From: an uncultured Pelagibacteraceae bacterium
GTDB lineage: Bacteria > Pseudomonadota > Alphaproteobacteria > Pelagibacterales > Pelagibacteraceae
Direction: 5' to 3'
Length of the DNA: 64,000 bases
Assembly (NCBI GenBank): GCA_902544135.1
Contig: CACCBF010000004.1
Coordinates: 1-64,000, forward strand
Part shown: positions 1 to 9,845 of the stretch, piece after piece
Layout of the letters: every line of letters begins with the position of its first letter
Position numbering within the stretch: position 1 is the stretch's first letter
The notes under the pieces: generated by a model
The model's database searches: none
Seen by the model: only the letters and a program-made list of their open reading frames with translations
Told to the model about the DNA's origin: nothing
Program-made: the position numbers and the translations under genes

Positions 1-1554
1 GAAATAAATCTAAAAAAAAATAAACAAGGATATACATTAAAAGGAAACCTCGATAATAAGCTTGCTGAATTAAATAATAAAGACTTTGTTTTATTGCAGG
101 AAAGATTTATCCCAGATTTGGATGTTGAAAAAATAATTTTCGGCTCGAAAAATGAATTTTCGTTCAATTTAGATAAAAATTTTAAAATTTCAAATGAGTA
201 TATACTTTCTAATATTGATATTAAAAAATTTCAAATAACAAACAACTTTAAAATAAAAAATATTTTCCCAAAAATTAATGATAAAATTTTCATTGAAAAT
301 AATAATTTAAAAATAGAATATAATAAAAGTAATCTTTATATTGAGGGAAATGGTGAGATCTATTTGCAAAATAATAAAGATTATATTGATTTTAAAGTTG
401 AAAAGAAAAATCAATTAATAAATTTTGAGGGTTTGATAAAATTAGACAAAGATCCTTTCATCATAAATTTCTTAAACTTTAAAAAAGATCAAAATTATGA
501 GACAAAAATTAAATTTAATGGATATAGGGATACTACAAAAAAAATTTTTCTAAAATCGATTAGGCTCGATGAAAATAAAAATACTATTGAGGCAAAAAAT
601 ATCCAAATTTCCTCTAAATTTAAGATAAAAAGTATTAACAATATTAGTGCTGATTATGTAGACACCCAAGATCAACAAAATATTTTTAACATAAAAAAAA
701 CTAATAATAAATATGTACTACAGGGCAGTAGTTTTAATGGGGATAGCTTACTTGAAAATATTTTGTTTGGTGATGAGAATAAAGATTATTTAAATGAAGA
801 TTTTGAACTAATTATAAAAATTAAAAAAGTTCGTTTAGATAACGAGTTTAATTTAAAAAATTTATCTGGTAATTTAAAATTTAAAAAACAAAAACTGTTT
901 GAAGGAAATCTCAAAGGAGATTTTACAAACCAAAAAAGGATGAAATTTACAGTTATTACAAAAGATAACAAAACTATCACTACTTTATTTTTAGATTTTG
1001 CTAAACCAATAGTAAAAAAATATAAATTTATTAAAGGGTTTGATGATGGGATTTTAGACTTTTATAGTATTAAAGATGGTGATGTTTCGAATTCTACTCT
1101 AAAAATCTATGATTTTAAGTTAAAAGAACTTCCTACTTTAACTAAATTACTAACTCTTGCTTCTCTACAAGGTATTGCTGATATTTTGTCCGGTGAGGGA
1201 ATAAGATTTGATGAATTTGAAATGAAGTTTGAAAATAAAAAAAAGTTAATGACTATAAATGAAATCTATGCAATTGGACCTGCGATATCTGTATTGATGA
1301 ATGGATATGTCGAAAAAGATAAATTGATAAGCCTGAGAGGAACATTGGTTCCAGCAACTACAATTAATAAAGCAATAGGCACTATTCCTGTTTTGGGGAA
1401 AATATTAGTTGGCTCGAAGACTGGGGAGGGTGTTTTTGGTGTAAGTTTTAAGGTTAAAGGTCCACCTAAAAATTTAGAGACATCTGTTAACCCGATTAAG
1501 ACTTTAACTCCAAGATTTATAACAAGAACTCTAGAAAAAATAAAAAAAAACTAA
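1..1554 (+). CDS. AsmA/YhdP-like large envelope protein, C-terminal part (5' truncated by window edge)
   Basis: The reading frame is open from the first base, so the gene starts outside the window; 517 codons are visible. The last ~110 residues carry the signature of the AsmA-like C-terminal region of YhdP/DUF3971 proteins: GEGIRFDEFEM, an AIGPAISVLMNG segment, LRGTLVPATTINKAIGTIP and GEGVFGVSFKVKGP, ending in a 'SVNP' element. Known family members are inner-membrane-anchored proteins spanning the periplasm and linked to lipid transport to the outer membrane. The rest is low-complexity, Lys/Asn/Ile-rich beta-strand sequence. It converges on tyrS with a 4-base overlap. The family is clear; the exact role is inferred. 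Confidence 0.8.
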   Translation, partial: EINLKKNKQGYTLKGNLDNKLAELNNKDFVLLQERFIPDLDVEKIIFGSKNEFSFNLDKNFKISNEYILSNIDIKKFQITNNFKIKNIFPKINDKIFIENNNLKIEYNKSNLYIEGNGEIYLQNNKDYIDFKVEKKNQLINFEGLIKLDKDPFIINFLNFKKDQNYETKIKFNGYRDTTKKIFLKSIRLDENKNTIEAKNIQISSKFKIKSINNISADYVDTQDQQNIFNIKKTNNKYVLQGSSFNGDSLLENILFGDENKDYLNEDFELIIKIKKVRLDNEFNLKNLSGNLKFKKQKLFEGNLKGDFTNQKRMKFTVITKDNKTITTLFLDFAKPIVKKYKFIKGFDDGILDFYSIKDGDVSNSTLKIYDFKLKELPTLTKLLTLASLQGIADILSGEGIRFDEFEMKFENKKKLMTINEIYAIGPAISVLMNGYVEKDKLISLRGTLVPATTINKAIGTIPVLGKILVGSKTGEGVFGVSFKVKGPPKNLETSVNPIKTLTPRFITRTLEKIKKN

Positions 1555-2780
1555 CTCAATTGAATTCTTATATGTCTTTTTTTTCCAATCGATAATTTTA
1601 TATAGTTTTCTTTAAAAATTTTATCTGAAATTATAAACTTTTCATCCTCAATAATTTGATTATTTATTTTGACCGCTTTCCCTTTAATCAATCTCCTTAC
1701 TTCACTTTTTGATTGCTCAAATTTTGCTAAAACTACCAAATCAATAATATTTATATTTTCATTCAATATTCTTTTACTTAATTCAATTGATGGAAGACTT
1801 GAACCTGAAGAATTATTTGAAAATGCTTCTTTTGCAATTTTTTCTGATTTTAATGACTCTTTTTCACCATGAAGCATTTCAGTTGTTTTATTTGCAAGTA
1901 AAATTTTTAATTGATTTATATTTTGGTCACTAAAGTTTTCAATCTCTTGAGTTTCAATATCCGTGAAAAATTTTAAAAATTTTTTTACATCTCTATCATC
2001 CGTATTTCGCCAAAATTGCCAATAGTCGTATGGTGAAAGAAATTTTTTATCAAGCCAAACCGCACCATCAGCAGTTTTGCCCATTTTAGCTCCACTTGCT
2101 AAAGTAATCAATGGCGTGGTTAAACCAAAAGCTTCTTTATCAGAATATTTTTTGATTAAATCAACACCATTGATTATATTTCCCCACTGGTCTGACCCAC
2201 CTATTTGCAATATGCAATTTTCTTTGTTGTTTAATTCTAAAAAATCGTATGCCTGGAGTATCATATAATTGAACTCCATGTAACTCAATGACTGCTCTCT
2301 TTCTAAACGTGTTTTAACACTATCAAATGATAGCATTTTATTTATTGTAAAGTGTTTACCAATTTTTCTTAAAAAATTAATATAGTTAAGGTTCTTTAAC
2401 CATTTATAATTATCCACAAATATTGGTTTAGTTTTCTTATTTTTTTTATCTAAAAATTTTTCTAATATTTTTCTAATATTTTTTGAATTTTTTAAAATCT
2501 CTTTTTCAGATAGCAATTTACGTGTTTTATCTTTTCCAGATGGGTCCCCAATTCTTGTAGTGCCCCCTCCTAATAACACTATTGGTCTATGACCATGCTT
2601 TTGGAGAAGCCTTAAACACATTATTTGAAGTAAACTACCCACATGAAGACTCTCAGCAGTGCAATCAAAACCTATATATGCTGAAATTTTTTTTTTGTCT
2701 AATAACTCTGATAGCTCTTTCTCATTAGTGCATTGATAAAAAAAACCTCTTTCTTTAAATTCTTTTAAAAATTTATTCAT
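1551..2780 (-). CDS. tyrS: tyrosyl-tRNA synthetase
   Basis: This 409-residue class I aminoacyl-tRNA synthetase charges tRNA-Tyr with tyrosine in the cytoplasm. The HIGH motif appears as HVGS (residues 46-49), preceded by the tyrosine pocket segment YIGFDCTAESLHVG. The KMSKS loop is KMGKT near residue 233, and 'GGSDQWGNI' lies between them. The C-terminal ~65 residues form an S4 RNA-binding domain (KSEVRRLIKGKAVKINNQ). Length is normal for the bacterial TyrS type. It ends convergently on the AsmA-like gene and is divergent from anmK with a 47-base gap. Confidence 0.97.
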   Translation of the reverse strand: MNKFLKEFKERGFFYQCTNEKELSELLDKKKISAYIGFDCTAESLHVGSLLQIMCLRLLQKHGHRPIVLLGGGTTRIGDPSGKDKTRKLLSEKEILKNSKNIRKILEKFLDKKNKKTKPIFVDNYKWLKNLNYINFLRKIGKHFTINKMLSFDSVKTRLEREQSLSYMEFNYMILQAYDFLELNNKENCILQIGGSDQWGNIINGVDLIKKYSDKEAFGLTTPLITLASGAKMGKTADGAVWLDKKFLSPYDYWQFWRNTDDRDVKKFLKFFTDIETQEIENFSDQNINQLKILLANKTTEMLHGEKESLKSEKIAKEAFSNNSSGSSLPSIELSKRILNENINIIDLVVLAKFEQSKSEVRRLIKGKAVKINNQIIEDEKFIISDKIFKENYIKLSIGKKRHIRIQLS

Positions 2781-2827
2781 AAGTTTATAGTCTTACAATA
2801 TACAAATTTTTTTAAAAAAAAATAATA

Positions 2828-3991
2828 ATGGGTAAGTTATATACAGTATTAGGATTAATGAGTGGAACTTCAATTGATGGAGTAGATGCATCTATTATAA
2901 AGTCTGATGGTGAGCGAGTATATTCAGCTCTATTTGACAGGTATTTTGAGTATGGGGATAAAATAAGACAAAAAATACTCGATATTAGAGCAAAAATTTT
3001 AATTCCAGATCACCTTATTGAACATGAAAGCGAAATTAAAGATATCGAAAGAGAAATTACACTCTTCCATTCAAATGTAGTTAAGGAAATTTTAAATGAT
3101 AATAAAATAGATGTAGATTTATTGGGCTTTCACGGACAAACGATATTTCACGATAGTAAAAAAAAAATTACTAAACAATTAGGTGATGGAAAACTCTTGT
3201 CACAACTAACGAAAAAAAAGGTAGTTTATAATTTTAGACAAAACGATTTAAAAAATGGAGGTCAAGGTGCTCCATTAACGCCAATTTTTCATAATTTAAT
3301 TGCAAACAAATATTTAAAAAAAAAATTGGATAAATCTTATTCTGTTAATTTTGTTAATATTGGAGGAATTTCAAATATTACACAAACAGTTAAATGGGAA
3401 GAATTAGATAAAAAAAAAAATTATATAAAAGCATGTGATATAGCTCCTGGAAATTGTTTGATAGATGAGTGGGTCAGAAAAAAATCAAAAAGGAGATATG
3501 ATATTGGTGGAACACTAGCAAGTATTGGCAAAACAGATAAATTAATTCTAAATCAAGCTTTAGAAAATTTTAATATTGGCCCACCTTATAAAGATTCATT
3601 AGATATAAAAGATTTCGATATATCTTTTGCAAAAGGTCTTTCTTTAGAAGATGGAACATCGACATTAGCAGATTTTACTTCATCACAAATTTCAAAAGCT
3701 CTCAAATATTTTAAAGACCCAGAAAAAAATACAATATTTTTGGTTTGTGGTGGAGGTAGAAAAAATGAATATTTAATGAAATCAATCTTAAGATCATTTG
3801 ATATTATTAAAGACTCAAAAAAAATAAACTTTTATCCTGTTGAGGAGCATGGTATTGACGGTGATTTTGTAGAGTCACAAGCTTTTGGATATCTTGCAAT
3901 TAGATCTATTTTAAATTTACCTATTTCTTTTCCTAATACAACTGGATGTAAAAAACCAATTTCTGGAGGTGAAATAGTTCAGAATTTTTAA
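2828..3991 (+). CDS. anmK: anhydro-N-acetylmuramic acid kinase
   Basis: AnmK phosphorylates and opens 1,6-anhydro-MurNAc to give MurNAc-6-phosphate, recycling murein. The N-terminus has the diagnostic ATP-binding segment GLMSGTSIDGVDAS (residues 9-22), followed by LGFHGQTIFH, RQNDLKNGGQGAPLTP and VNIGGISNIT. A late GDFVESQAFGYLAIR motif completes the ASKHA-type fold. Length (387) is typical. It is divergent from tyrS and its stop overlaps that of the following hydrolase by 4 bases. No other peptidoglycan-recycling gene is adjacent. Confidence 0.96.
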   Translation: MGKLYTVLGLMSGTSIDGVDASIIKSDGERVYSALFDRYFEYGDKIRQKILDIRAKILIPDHLIEHESEIKDIEREITLFHSNVVKEILNDNKIDVDLLGFHGQTIFHDSKKKITKQLGDGKLLSQLTKKKVVYNFRQNDLKNGGQGAPLTPIFHNLIANKYLKKKLDKSYSVNFVNIGGISNITQTVKWEELDKKKNYIKACDIAPGNCLIDEWVRKKSKRRYDIGGTLASIGKTDKLILNQALENFNIGPPYKDSLDIKDFDISFAKGLSLEDGTSTLADFTSSQISKALKYFKDPEKNTIFLVCGGGRKNEYLMKSILRSFDIIKDSKKINFYPVEEHGIDGDFVESQAFGYLAIRSILNLPISFPNTTGCKKPISGGEIVQNF

Positions 3992-4644
3992 TATAAAGCA
4001 GTTTCTTTTTTAATGTATTTATCTAAAACTTTAACTAAATTGGTTTCATTTTTCGAAAAAAAATGATTAGCATCTTGAACAGCTTGAAATTCAACCTTTA
4101 TACCTTTTTGATCACTCAGTCTCTTATTTAATTCATTAATATAATCAATTGGAACCAGTTCATCTTTCTTTCCATAAACCATTAATCCAGATGTAGGACA
4201 GGGTGATAAAAAAGAAAAATCATAAACATTTGGCTGAGGTGATATTGCAATAAATCTGTTTATTTCTGGTCTTCTCATTAAAAGTTGCATTGCAATTAAT
4301 GAGCCAAAAGAAAAACCAGAAACCCAACATTGTGAATTATCAAAATTTTCTCTTTCTAGCCAATCTAATGCAGCAGCTGCATCAGCGAGTTCGCCTTGTC
4401 CATTATCAAATTCCCCATCACTTTTACCAACACCTCTAAAATTTACACGACAAACTGAAAAGTTATTATCCATAAAAGAGTGAAATGTTTCCACAACAAC
4501 TTTGTTATTCATTGTTCCTCCATACTGGGGATGTGGTTGTAATATCAATGCTATTGGTGAGGTACTTTTTTTACTTTTAAAATATTTAGCTTCGAGTCTT
4601 CCAGCTGGACCAGGAATAAAAATTTCTAAAATTTTATTATCCAT
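3988..4644 (-). CDS. alpha/beta hydrolase (COG2945-like)
   Basis: A 218-residue cytoplasmic alpha/beta-hydrolase. The nucleophile elbow is GFSFG (residues 110-114, Ser112), and likely acid and base are Asp161 (KKDELVP) and His194 (DANHFFS). The N-terminal PHPQYGGTMNNKVV segment and RVNFRGVGKSDG match the small 'predicted hydrolase' group often annotated near housekeeping genes. There is no signal peptide. It diverges from iscR across 134 bases that hold the iscR promoter. The substrate cannot be told from sequence. Confidence 0.85.
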   Translation of the reverse strand: MDNKILEIFIPGPAGRLEAKYFKSKKSTSPIALILQPHPQYGGTMNNKVVVETFHSFMDNNFSVCRVNFRGVGKSDGEFDNGQGELADAAAALDWLERENFDNSQCWVSGFSFGSLIAMQLLMRRPEINRFIAISPQPNVYDFSFLSPCPTSGLMVYGKKDELVPIDYINELNKRLSDQKGIKVEFQAVQDANHFFSKNETNLVKVLDKYIKKETALY

Positions 4645-4730
4645 AATTGTTATTGATAACTATTATCAAAAAAAAATTAGACATATCACATGTGCGTGAC
4701 AAAATGTTATTTTTTTTTGTTGTTAGATAC

Positions 4731-4758
4731 TTGACTATTTTAGTCAGGTTTATATATA
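4731..4758 (+). promoter_or_regulatory. iscR-suf promoter with TGA-N9-TCA palindromic operator
   Basis: A -35-like TTGACT (4731-4736) is separated by 16 bases from TATATA (4753-4758). The 15-base perfect palindrome TGACTATTTTAGTCA (4732-4746) overlaps the -35 box. TGA-N9-TCA is the published consensus for the RirA/Rrf2-type iron-responsive operator of alphaproteobacteria, and the downstream gene is an Rrf2 regulator. Repression of the suf operon by its own first product is inferred from this arrangement. Confidence 0.65.
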
Positions 4759-4778
4759 TCCTTGAAAAATAAGGATTT

Positions 4779-5204
4779 ATGAAACTAACATCTAAAGGCA
4801 GATATGCGGTAATGGCTTTAGTGGACCTGGCAAAATTTAATGATATCAATCCAGTTTCTTTAAGAGACATATCGTTAAGACAAGGAATTTCCCTTGATTA
4901 TTTGGAACAAATTTTTTCTAAACTAAGAAAAAAAGCAATTGTTCAAAGTGTTAGAGGAAATCAGGGTGGCTATGTTTTGAATAAAAAAGCCAATGAAATA
5001 AAACTTACTAACATTTTTGATGCTGTAGATGAAAAAGTAAAAACTGTGCAGTGCAAAAAAGAGTCAAAAAAAGGCTGTAATGGAAAACTTACAAAATGTT
5101 TGACTCATAATTTATGGGATGAGCTTGAAAACCATATTAATGATTTTTTTGAGAAAAAAAGTTTAGAAGATTTAATAAAAGATAATATTGAGAGAAGAAT
5201 TTGA
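4779..5204 (+). CDS. iscR: Rrf2-family Fe-S cluster regulator (IscR)
   Basis: A 141-residue winged-helix Rrf2 regulator that senses Fe-S status and controls Fe-S assembly genes. [18 protein letters not shown] starts the HTH, with [16 protein letters not shown] as recognition helix and [10 protein letters not shown] as wing. Cluster ligands are present as Cys92, Cys100, Cys107 and His110. The spacing C-x7-C-x6-C-x2-H is slightly wider than the C-x5-C-x5-C-x2-H of E. coli IscR, so ligands are retained with longer loops. It is the first gene of the suf operon and its stop overlaps the next open frame. Confidence 0.93.
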   Translation: MKLTSKGRYAVMALVDLAKFNDINPVSLRDISLRQGISLDYLEQIFSKLRKKAIVQSVRGNQGGYVLNKKANEIKLTNIFDAVDEKVKTVQCKKESKKGCNGKLTKCLTHNLWDELENHINDFFEKKSLEDLIKDNIERRI

Positions 5205-5206
5205 AA

Positions 5207-6649
5207 ATGGATACTAGAGAAAAAGATATAGAAAAGTTAAAAGATTATAAATACGGTTTTACTACTGATATAGAAAATATCAAATCTCCAAAAGGTTTGA
5301 ATGAAGATGTAATAAAGTTTATTTCTAATATCAAAAAAGAGCCGCAGTGGATGTTAGACTTTAGATTAAAAGCTTTTGAGCGGTTAAAACTTTTAAAAGA
5401 ACCTAATTGGCAAAAACCAAAATATCCTAAAATTGATTATCAAGATTTATATTACTACTCAGCACCAAAAAGTATGAAGGACAAACCTAAAAGTTTAGAT
5501 GAGCTTGACCCTAAACTTTTAGAGACTTATAAAAAACTTGGGATTCCATTGCAAGAACAGGCTAGACTAAACGGAATTGCTGTCGATGCTGTATTTGACT
5601 CCGTTTCAGTAGCAACTACTTTTAAGGGTGAATTGACCAAACATGGCATAATTTTTTGTTCAATGTCAGAGGCTATTCAAAAACATCCTGATCTAGTTAA
5701 GAAATATTTAGGGACTGTAATACCAGTTACTGATCATTTCTTTGCCACACTAAATTCTGCTGTTTTTACAGATGGATCATTTGTTTATATTCCCGAAGGT
5801 GTTAAGTGTCCAATGGAACTATCGACTTATTTTAGAATTAATGCATCAGAGACAGGACAGTTCGAAAGAACATTAATTATTGCTGATAAAGGCAGTTATG
5901 TAAGTTACCTCGAGGGATGTACTGCTCCAATGAGAGATGAAAACCAATTACATGCAGCGAATGTAGAATTAATTGCTTTAGACGACGCGGAAATAAAATA
6001 TTCAACAGTACAAAATTGGTATCCAGGCGATGAAAACGGCAAGGGAGGAATTTATAATTTTGTAACCAAAAGAGGCTTATGTAAGGGAAAAAATTCTAAA
6101 ATTTCTTGGACACAAGTTGAAACCGGTTCAGCTATAACCTGGAAATATCCAAGCTGTATATTAAAAGGTGATAATTCAATTGGTGAATTTTATTCTATAG
6201 CAATCACAAATAATCATCAAAAAGCGGACACTGGAACAAAAATGATTCATCTAGGAAAAAATACTAAAAGTAAAATTATTTCCAAAGGTATAAGCGCTGG
6301 ATTTTCAGACATGACTTACAGAGGTTTAGTGGATATTAATTCAAAAGCTAAAAATTCTAGTAACTATACACAATGTGATTCTTTATTAATGGGTAACAAG
6401 TGTGGTGCGCACACAGTACCCTATATAAAAAATAAAAATTTTGATTCAAATATTGCACATGAAGCTACAACATCAAAAATTAGCGATGAACAATTACATT
6501 ATTGTCAACAAAGAGGACTTAATCCTGAGGAAGCTGTAGGATTAATTGTTAATGGTTTTTGCAAAGAAGTATTACAACAATTACCAATGGAGTTTGCAGT
6601 GGAAGCTCAGAAGCTTGTAGGTATTAGCTTAGAGGGGAGTGTTGGTTAA
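5207..6649 (+). CDS. sufB: Fe-S cluster assembly scaffold subunit SufB
   Basis: SufB is the scaffold core of the SufBC2D complex, on which Fe-S clusters are built from SufS-derived sulfur. The C-terminal half forms the SufB/D beta-helix; [19 protein letters not shown] contains the cysteine equivalent to the catalytic Cys of E. coli SufB, and the [20 protein letters not shown] segment is family-typical. The 480-residue length is normal. I chose the ATG at 5207; the frame extends two codons further to a TTG at 5201 that would overlap iscR's stop. Its stop overlaps sufC by one base. Confidence 0.97.
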   Translation: MDTREKDIEKLKDYKYGFTTDIENIKSPKGLNEDVIKFISNIKKEPQWMLDFRLKAFERLKLLKEPNWQKPKYPKIDYQDLYYYSAPKSMKDKPKSLDELDPKLLETYKKLGIPLQEQARLNGIAVDAVFDSVSVATTFKGELTKHGIIFCSMSEAIQKHPDLVKKYLGTVIPVTDHFFATLNSAVFTDGSFVYIPEGVKCPMELSTYFRINASETGQFERTLIIADKGSYVSYLEGCTAPMRDENQLHAANVELIALDDAEIKYSTVQNWYPGDENGKGGIYNFVTKRGLCKGKNSKISWTQVETGSAITWKYPSCILKGDNSIGEFYSIAITNNHQKADTGTKMIHLGKNTKSKIISKGISAGFSDMTYRGLVDINSKAKNSSNYTQCDSLLMGNKCGAHTVPYIKNKNFDSNIAHEATTSKISDEQLHYCQQRGLNPEEAVGLIVNGFCKEVLQQLPMEFAVEAQKLVGISLEGSVG

Positions 6650-7383
6650 TGCTTAAAATAAACAATTTAAATGCCAATGTTGAAAATAAATCTATATTGA
6701 AGGAATTTTCTTTGAATATAAATCCTGGCGAAGTTCATGCAATTATGGGTCCTAACGGGTCAGGAAAAAGCACATTATCTAATATTCTATCAGGAAAAAA
6801 AGGGTACGAGGTATCAGGTGAAATTTTATTTGAAAATAAAAATTTATTTGATCTTGAGACAGAAGAAAGAGCGCATAAAGGAATATTTTTAGCTTTTCAA
6901 TATCCTTTAGAAATTCCAGGAGTAAATACAAATATATTTTTAAAAACATCACTGAACGCAATAAGAAAAGCACGTGGAGAAAAAGAATTAGATGCAATTG
7001 AATTTTTAAAGCTTGTTAAAGAAAAAGCTAAAGAATTAAAATTTGATGAGGAAAAACTTAACAGACAATTAAATGTTGGATTTTCAGGTGGAGAAAAAAA
7101 GAAGAATGAAATTTTACAAATGTCTATGTTGGCTCCAAAATTATCTATTTTAGATGAGACAGACTCAGGTTTAGACATAGATGCTTTAAAAATAGTAGCT
7201 GATGGAGTGAATACTTTAAGAAACAAAAACAATTCTTTTTTAATAATTACTCACTATCAAAGGTTACTAGATTACATAAAACCTGACTTTGTTCATGTCT
7301 TAATGAATGGAAAAATAATTAGATCTGGTGGCCCAGAACTAGCAATTGAATTAGAGAAAAAAGGGTACGAAAGTTTTAATTAA
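6649..7383 (+). CDS. sufC: Fe-S assembly ATPase SufC
   Basis: A cytoplasmic ABC-type ATPase that powers conformational change in SufBC2D. Walker A is GPNGSGKS (residues 34-41), the Q-loop lies in LAFQYPLEIPG, the signature is FSGGEKKKNE and Walker B is LSILDETDSGLD; all are in SufC-specific form, including the Glu-Thr-Asp-Ser after Walker B. ITHYQRLL supplies the switch His. Length of 244 is typical. It is one base overlapping with sufB and directly abuts sufD. Confidence 0.97.
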   Translation: MLKINNLNANVENKSILKEFSLNINPGEVHAIMGPNGSGKSTLSNILSGKKGYEVSGEILFENKNLFDLETEERAHKGIFLAFQYPLEIPGVNTNIFLKTSLNAIRKARGEKELDAIEFLKLVKEKAKELKFDEEKLNRQLNVGFSGGEKKKNEILQMSMLAPKLSILDETDSGLDIDALKIVADGVNTLRNKNNSFLIITHYQRLLDYIKPDFVHVLMNGKIIRSGGPELAIELEKKGYESFN

Positions 7384-8631
7384 ATGAGTGATCAATTACA
7401 GTCAGATTTTGATAAATTAGTAAAAACTTCAAAATTTTCTAGTGAAGAAATTAAGTTTAAAAAAAATTTTTTAAATAATTTTATTAAAAACGGTTTTCCA
7501 AATAGAAAGCAAGAGGATTGGAAGTTTTTAGATATTAGTCAAATTATCAAAAAGAATATTAGCGATTTAAGTTTTTTCAATGACTATTCACAATCAAATA
7601 AAATTGATCCATCTGTTTTGGTTGATGGTTTGGAGCATAATAAGATTATATTTATAAATGGAAAAATTGAAAAAATTGATTTTAACTTCGAAGACCAAAA
7701 TAAAATTGAAATAATTGATGAAACTAAAAAAGATATATCATTTAATTATGAAAATTCATTAATTGATTTGAATAGTGCATTTATTGATAAAATTTTTAAA
7801 ATTTTAATTAAAAAAAATTCTTCTCTGAAGAAACCTTTGATAATTTATCATTTAACAAATGATAAAATAAAGTCCACTAATATCAATTTGAGATTAGATT
7901 TTGAATTAGGTGAAAATAGTTGTTTAAAACTGATTGATTATTTTGCTAACACCACAGCGAAAAACTTTATTAATATTTTTTATAACTTCAATTTAGAAAA
8001 AGACTCAATCCTGAAAAACTATAAAATTGATAAATTGAGAAATAATGATTTAAAATACTTTTTTAATAATATTGAACAGGATAATAACAGTGTTTCAGAA
8101 ACATTTATATTATCTGCTGGTTCAGATTATTTTAAAAATGAGATTAATTGTAATTTAAATGGTGAGTATTCATCAGCATTCATTAATGGTATTTTTTCCT
8201 TAAAGGAAAATCAACAACATGAAATAAGAACTACAATCAATCATTTAGTAGAAAACACAAAAAGTTATCAGCTTATCAAAAGTGTTCTTGGAAAAAATTC
8301 AAAATCTGCATATCAAGGAAGGATATTTGTAAATTCAAAAGCTCAAAAAACTGATGGATATCAATTGAGTAAAGCAATACTGCTCGATGAAACGTCAGAG
8401 TTTAATGCAAAGCCAGAATTAGAAATTTATGCTGATGATGTAAAATGTTCTCACGGATCAGCATCTGGTAGCTTAGATGAAAATTCAATTTTTTACTTAA
8501 TGTCTCGTGGTTTGAATTATCAACAATCAAAAGAACTTTTGATTAATGGTTTTTTAACGGATGTTGTTGAAAAGATTACAGATGTAGAAATAAAAAACTT
8601 AATTACAAATATTATTAGATTAAAACAATGA
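7384..8631 (+). CDS. sufD: Fe-S assembly protein SufD
   Basis: SufD pairs with SufB as the second beta-helical subunit of SufBC2D. The N-terminal region has FPNRKQEDWKFLDIS, the typical SufD 'R.E.W..T' element, and the C-terminus has CSHGSASGSLDENSIFYLMSRG followed by the helical tail. The central beta-helix is poorly conserved and Asn/Lys-rich, as is common for SufD in AT-rich genomes. Length is 415. It starts right after the sufC stop and overlaps sufS by 4 bases. Confidence 0.94.
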   Translation: MSDQLQSDFDKLVKTSKFSSEEIKFKKNFLNNFIKNGFPNRKQEDWKFLDISQIIKKNISDLSFFNDYSQSNKIDPSVLVDGLEHNKIIFINGKIEKIDFNFEDQNKIEIIDETKKDISFNYENSLIDLNSAFIDKIFKILIKKNSSLKKPLIIYHLTNDKIKSTNINLRLDFELGENSCLKLIDYFANTTAKNFINIFYNFNLEKDSILKNYKIDKLRNNDLKYFFNNIEQDNNSVSETFILSAGSDYFKNEINCNLNGEYSSAFINGIFSLKENQQHEIRTTINHLVENTKSYQLIKSVLGKNSKSAYQGRIFVNSKAQKTDGYQLSKAILLDETSEFNAKPELEIYADDVKCSHGSASGSLDENSIFYLMSRGLNYQQSKELLINGFLTDVVEKITDVEIKNLITNIIRLKQ

Positions 8632-9845
8632 ACATAAATAACATTAGAAAAGAGTTTCCGATTTTTGATGAAAAAATTCAGAACAATGATTTAGTTTACC
8701 TAGATAGCGCTAACTCATCTCAAAAACCTAAGGTAGTTCTAGATAGAATAAACGATTTCTATTCTAAACAGTTTTCAAATGTAGGCAGAAGCATACATTA
8801 TTTAGCTGTTGCAGCCACTAATTTGTATGAAAATACAAGAACTTCTGTACAAAAATATATAAATGCGAAAGATAAAAATGAAATTGTATTTACTAAAGGC
8901 GCTACTGAAGCTTTAAATTTGGTCGCTAACACTTTAGGCCAAGCGATCTTGGAGCCAAATGACGAAATTTTAATTACAGAGCTAGAACATCACTCAAATT
9001 ATGTTCCATGGCATTTTTTAAGAAAATCCAAAAATATAAAAATAAAGTTTGCAGAGATAAATGAAGATGGAGATATTCCGATTGAAAATTTAGAAAAAGA
9101 AATTACAGATAAAACTAAAGTAATAGCAATAACTCATTTATCCAATGTCACTGGTGCAGTTTTACCAATCAAAGAGATAACTCAATTAGCACATTCAAAG
9201 GGCATAGTTGTTGTAGTAGATGGATGTCAGGGAGGACCACATTTAAAATTAGATATGCAAGACCTGGATTGCGATTTTTACGCAATATCATGTCATAAAA
9301 TGTATGGCCCGACAGGACTTGGAGTTTTGTATGGAAAAAAGAAATGGTTAGAGCAACTTCCACCATACCAAGGAGGTGGAGGAATGATAAATGAAGTTAA
9401 AAAAGATAGAATTTCTTATGGTGAGCTTCCAAATAAATATGAAGCTGGAACAATGGCTACAGCTCAAGTCATCGCATTTGACCAATCAATAAAATTTTTA
9501 GAAAGTATTGGAATTGATAATATTATTAAACATGAAAAAGAATTAATAGAATACGGCCAAGAAATTTTAAAAAAAAATAATTCTGTGAAGCTAATTGGAA
9601 ATCCAAAAGAGCGAGGCGGAGTTCTATCTTTTACTGTAGAAGGGGTACATCCACATGACATTGCAACTATTCTAGATGAAACTGGAGTTGCTATTAGAGC
9701 GGGTCATCATTGTTGTCAAATACTTCATGACAAACTAGGTATATCCGCAAGTGCACGAGCTTCATTAGGAGTTTATAATACCAAAGATGATTTAGATAAA
9801 CTAAATGAAGGTATTAATAATTGTAAAAAAATTTTTGATTTATAA
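8628..9845 (+). CDS. sufS: cysteine desulfurase SufS
   Basis: A PLP-dependent group II cysteine desulfurase that takes sulfur from L-cysteine as a persulfide and passes it on for cluster assembly. The PLP lysine lies in AISCHKMYGPTGLGVLYG, the catalytic Cys in IRAGHHCCQILHD near residue 363, and ELEHHSNYVPW is the cofactor-stacking His region. Length is 405. It overlaps sufD by 4 bases and sufU by one, consistent with SufU being its sulfur acceptor. Confidence 0.96.
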   Translation: MNINNIRKEFPIFDEKIQNNDLVYLDSANSSQKPKVVLDRINDFYSKQFSNVGRSIHYLAVAATNLYENTRTSVQKYINAKDKNEIVFTKGATEALNLVANTLGQAILEPNDEILITELEHHSNYVPWHFLRKSKNIKIKFAEINEDGDIPIENLEKEITDKTKVIAITHLSNVTGAVLPIKEITQLAHSKGIVVVVDGCQGGPHLKLDMQDLDCDFYAISCHKMYGPTGLGVLYGKKKWLEQLPPYQGGGGMINEVKKDRISYGELPNKYEAGTMATAQVIAFDQSIKFLESIGIDNIIKHEKELIEYGQEILKKNNSVKLIGNPKERGGVLSFTVEGVHPHDIATILDETGVAIRAGHHCCQILHDKLGISASARASLGVYNTKDDLDKLNEGINNCKKIFDL

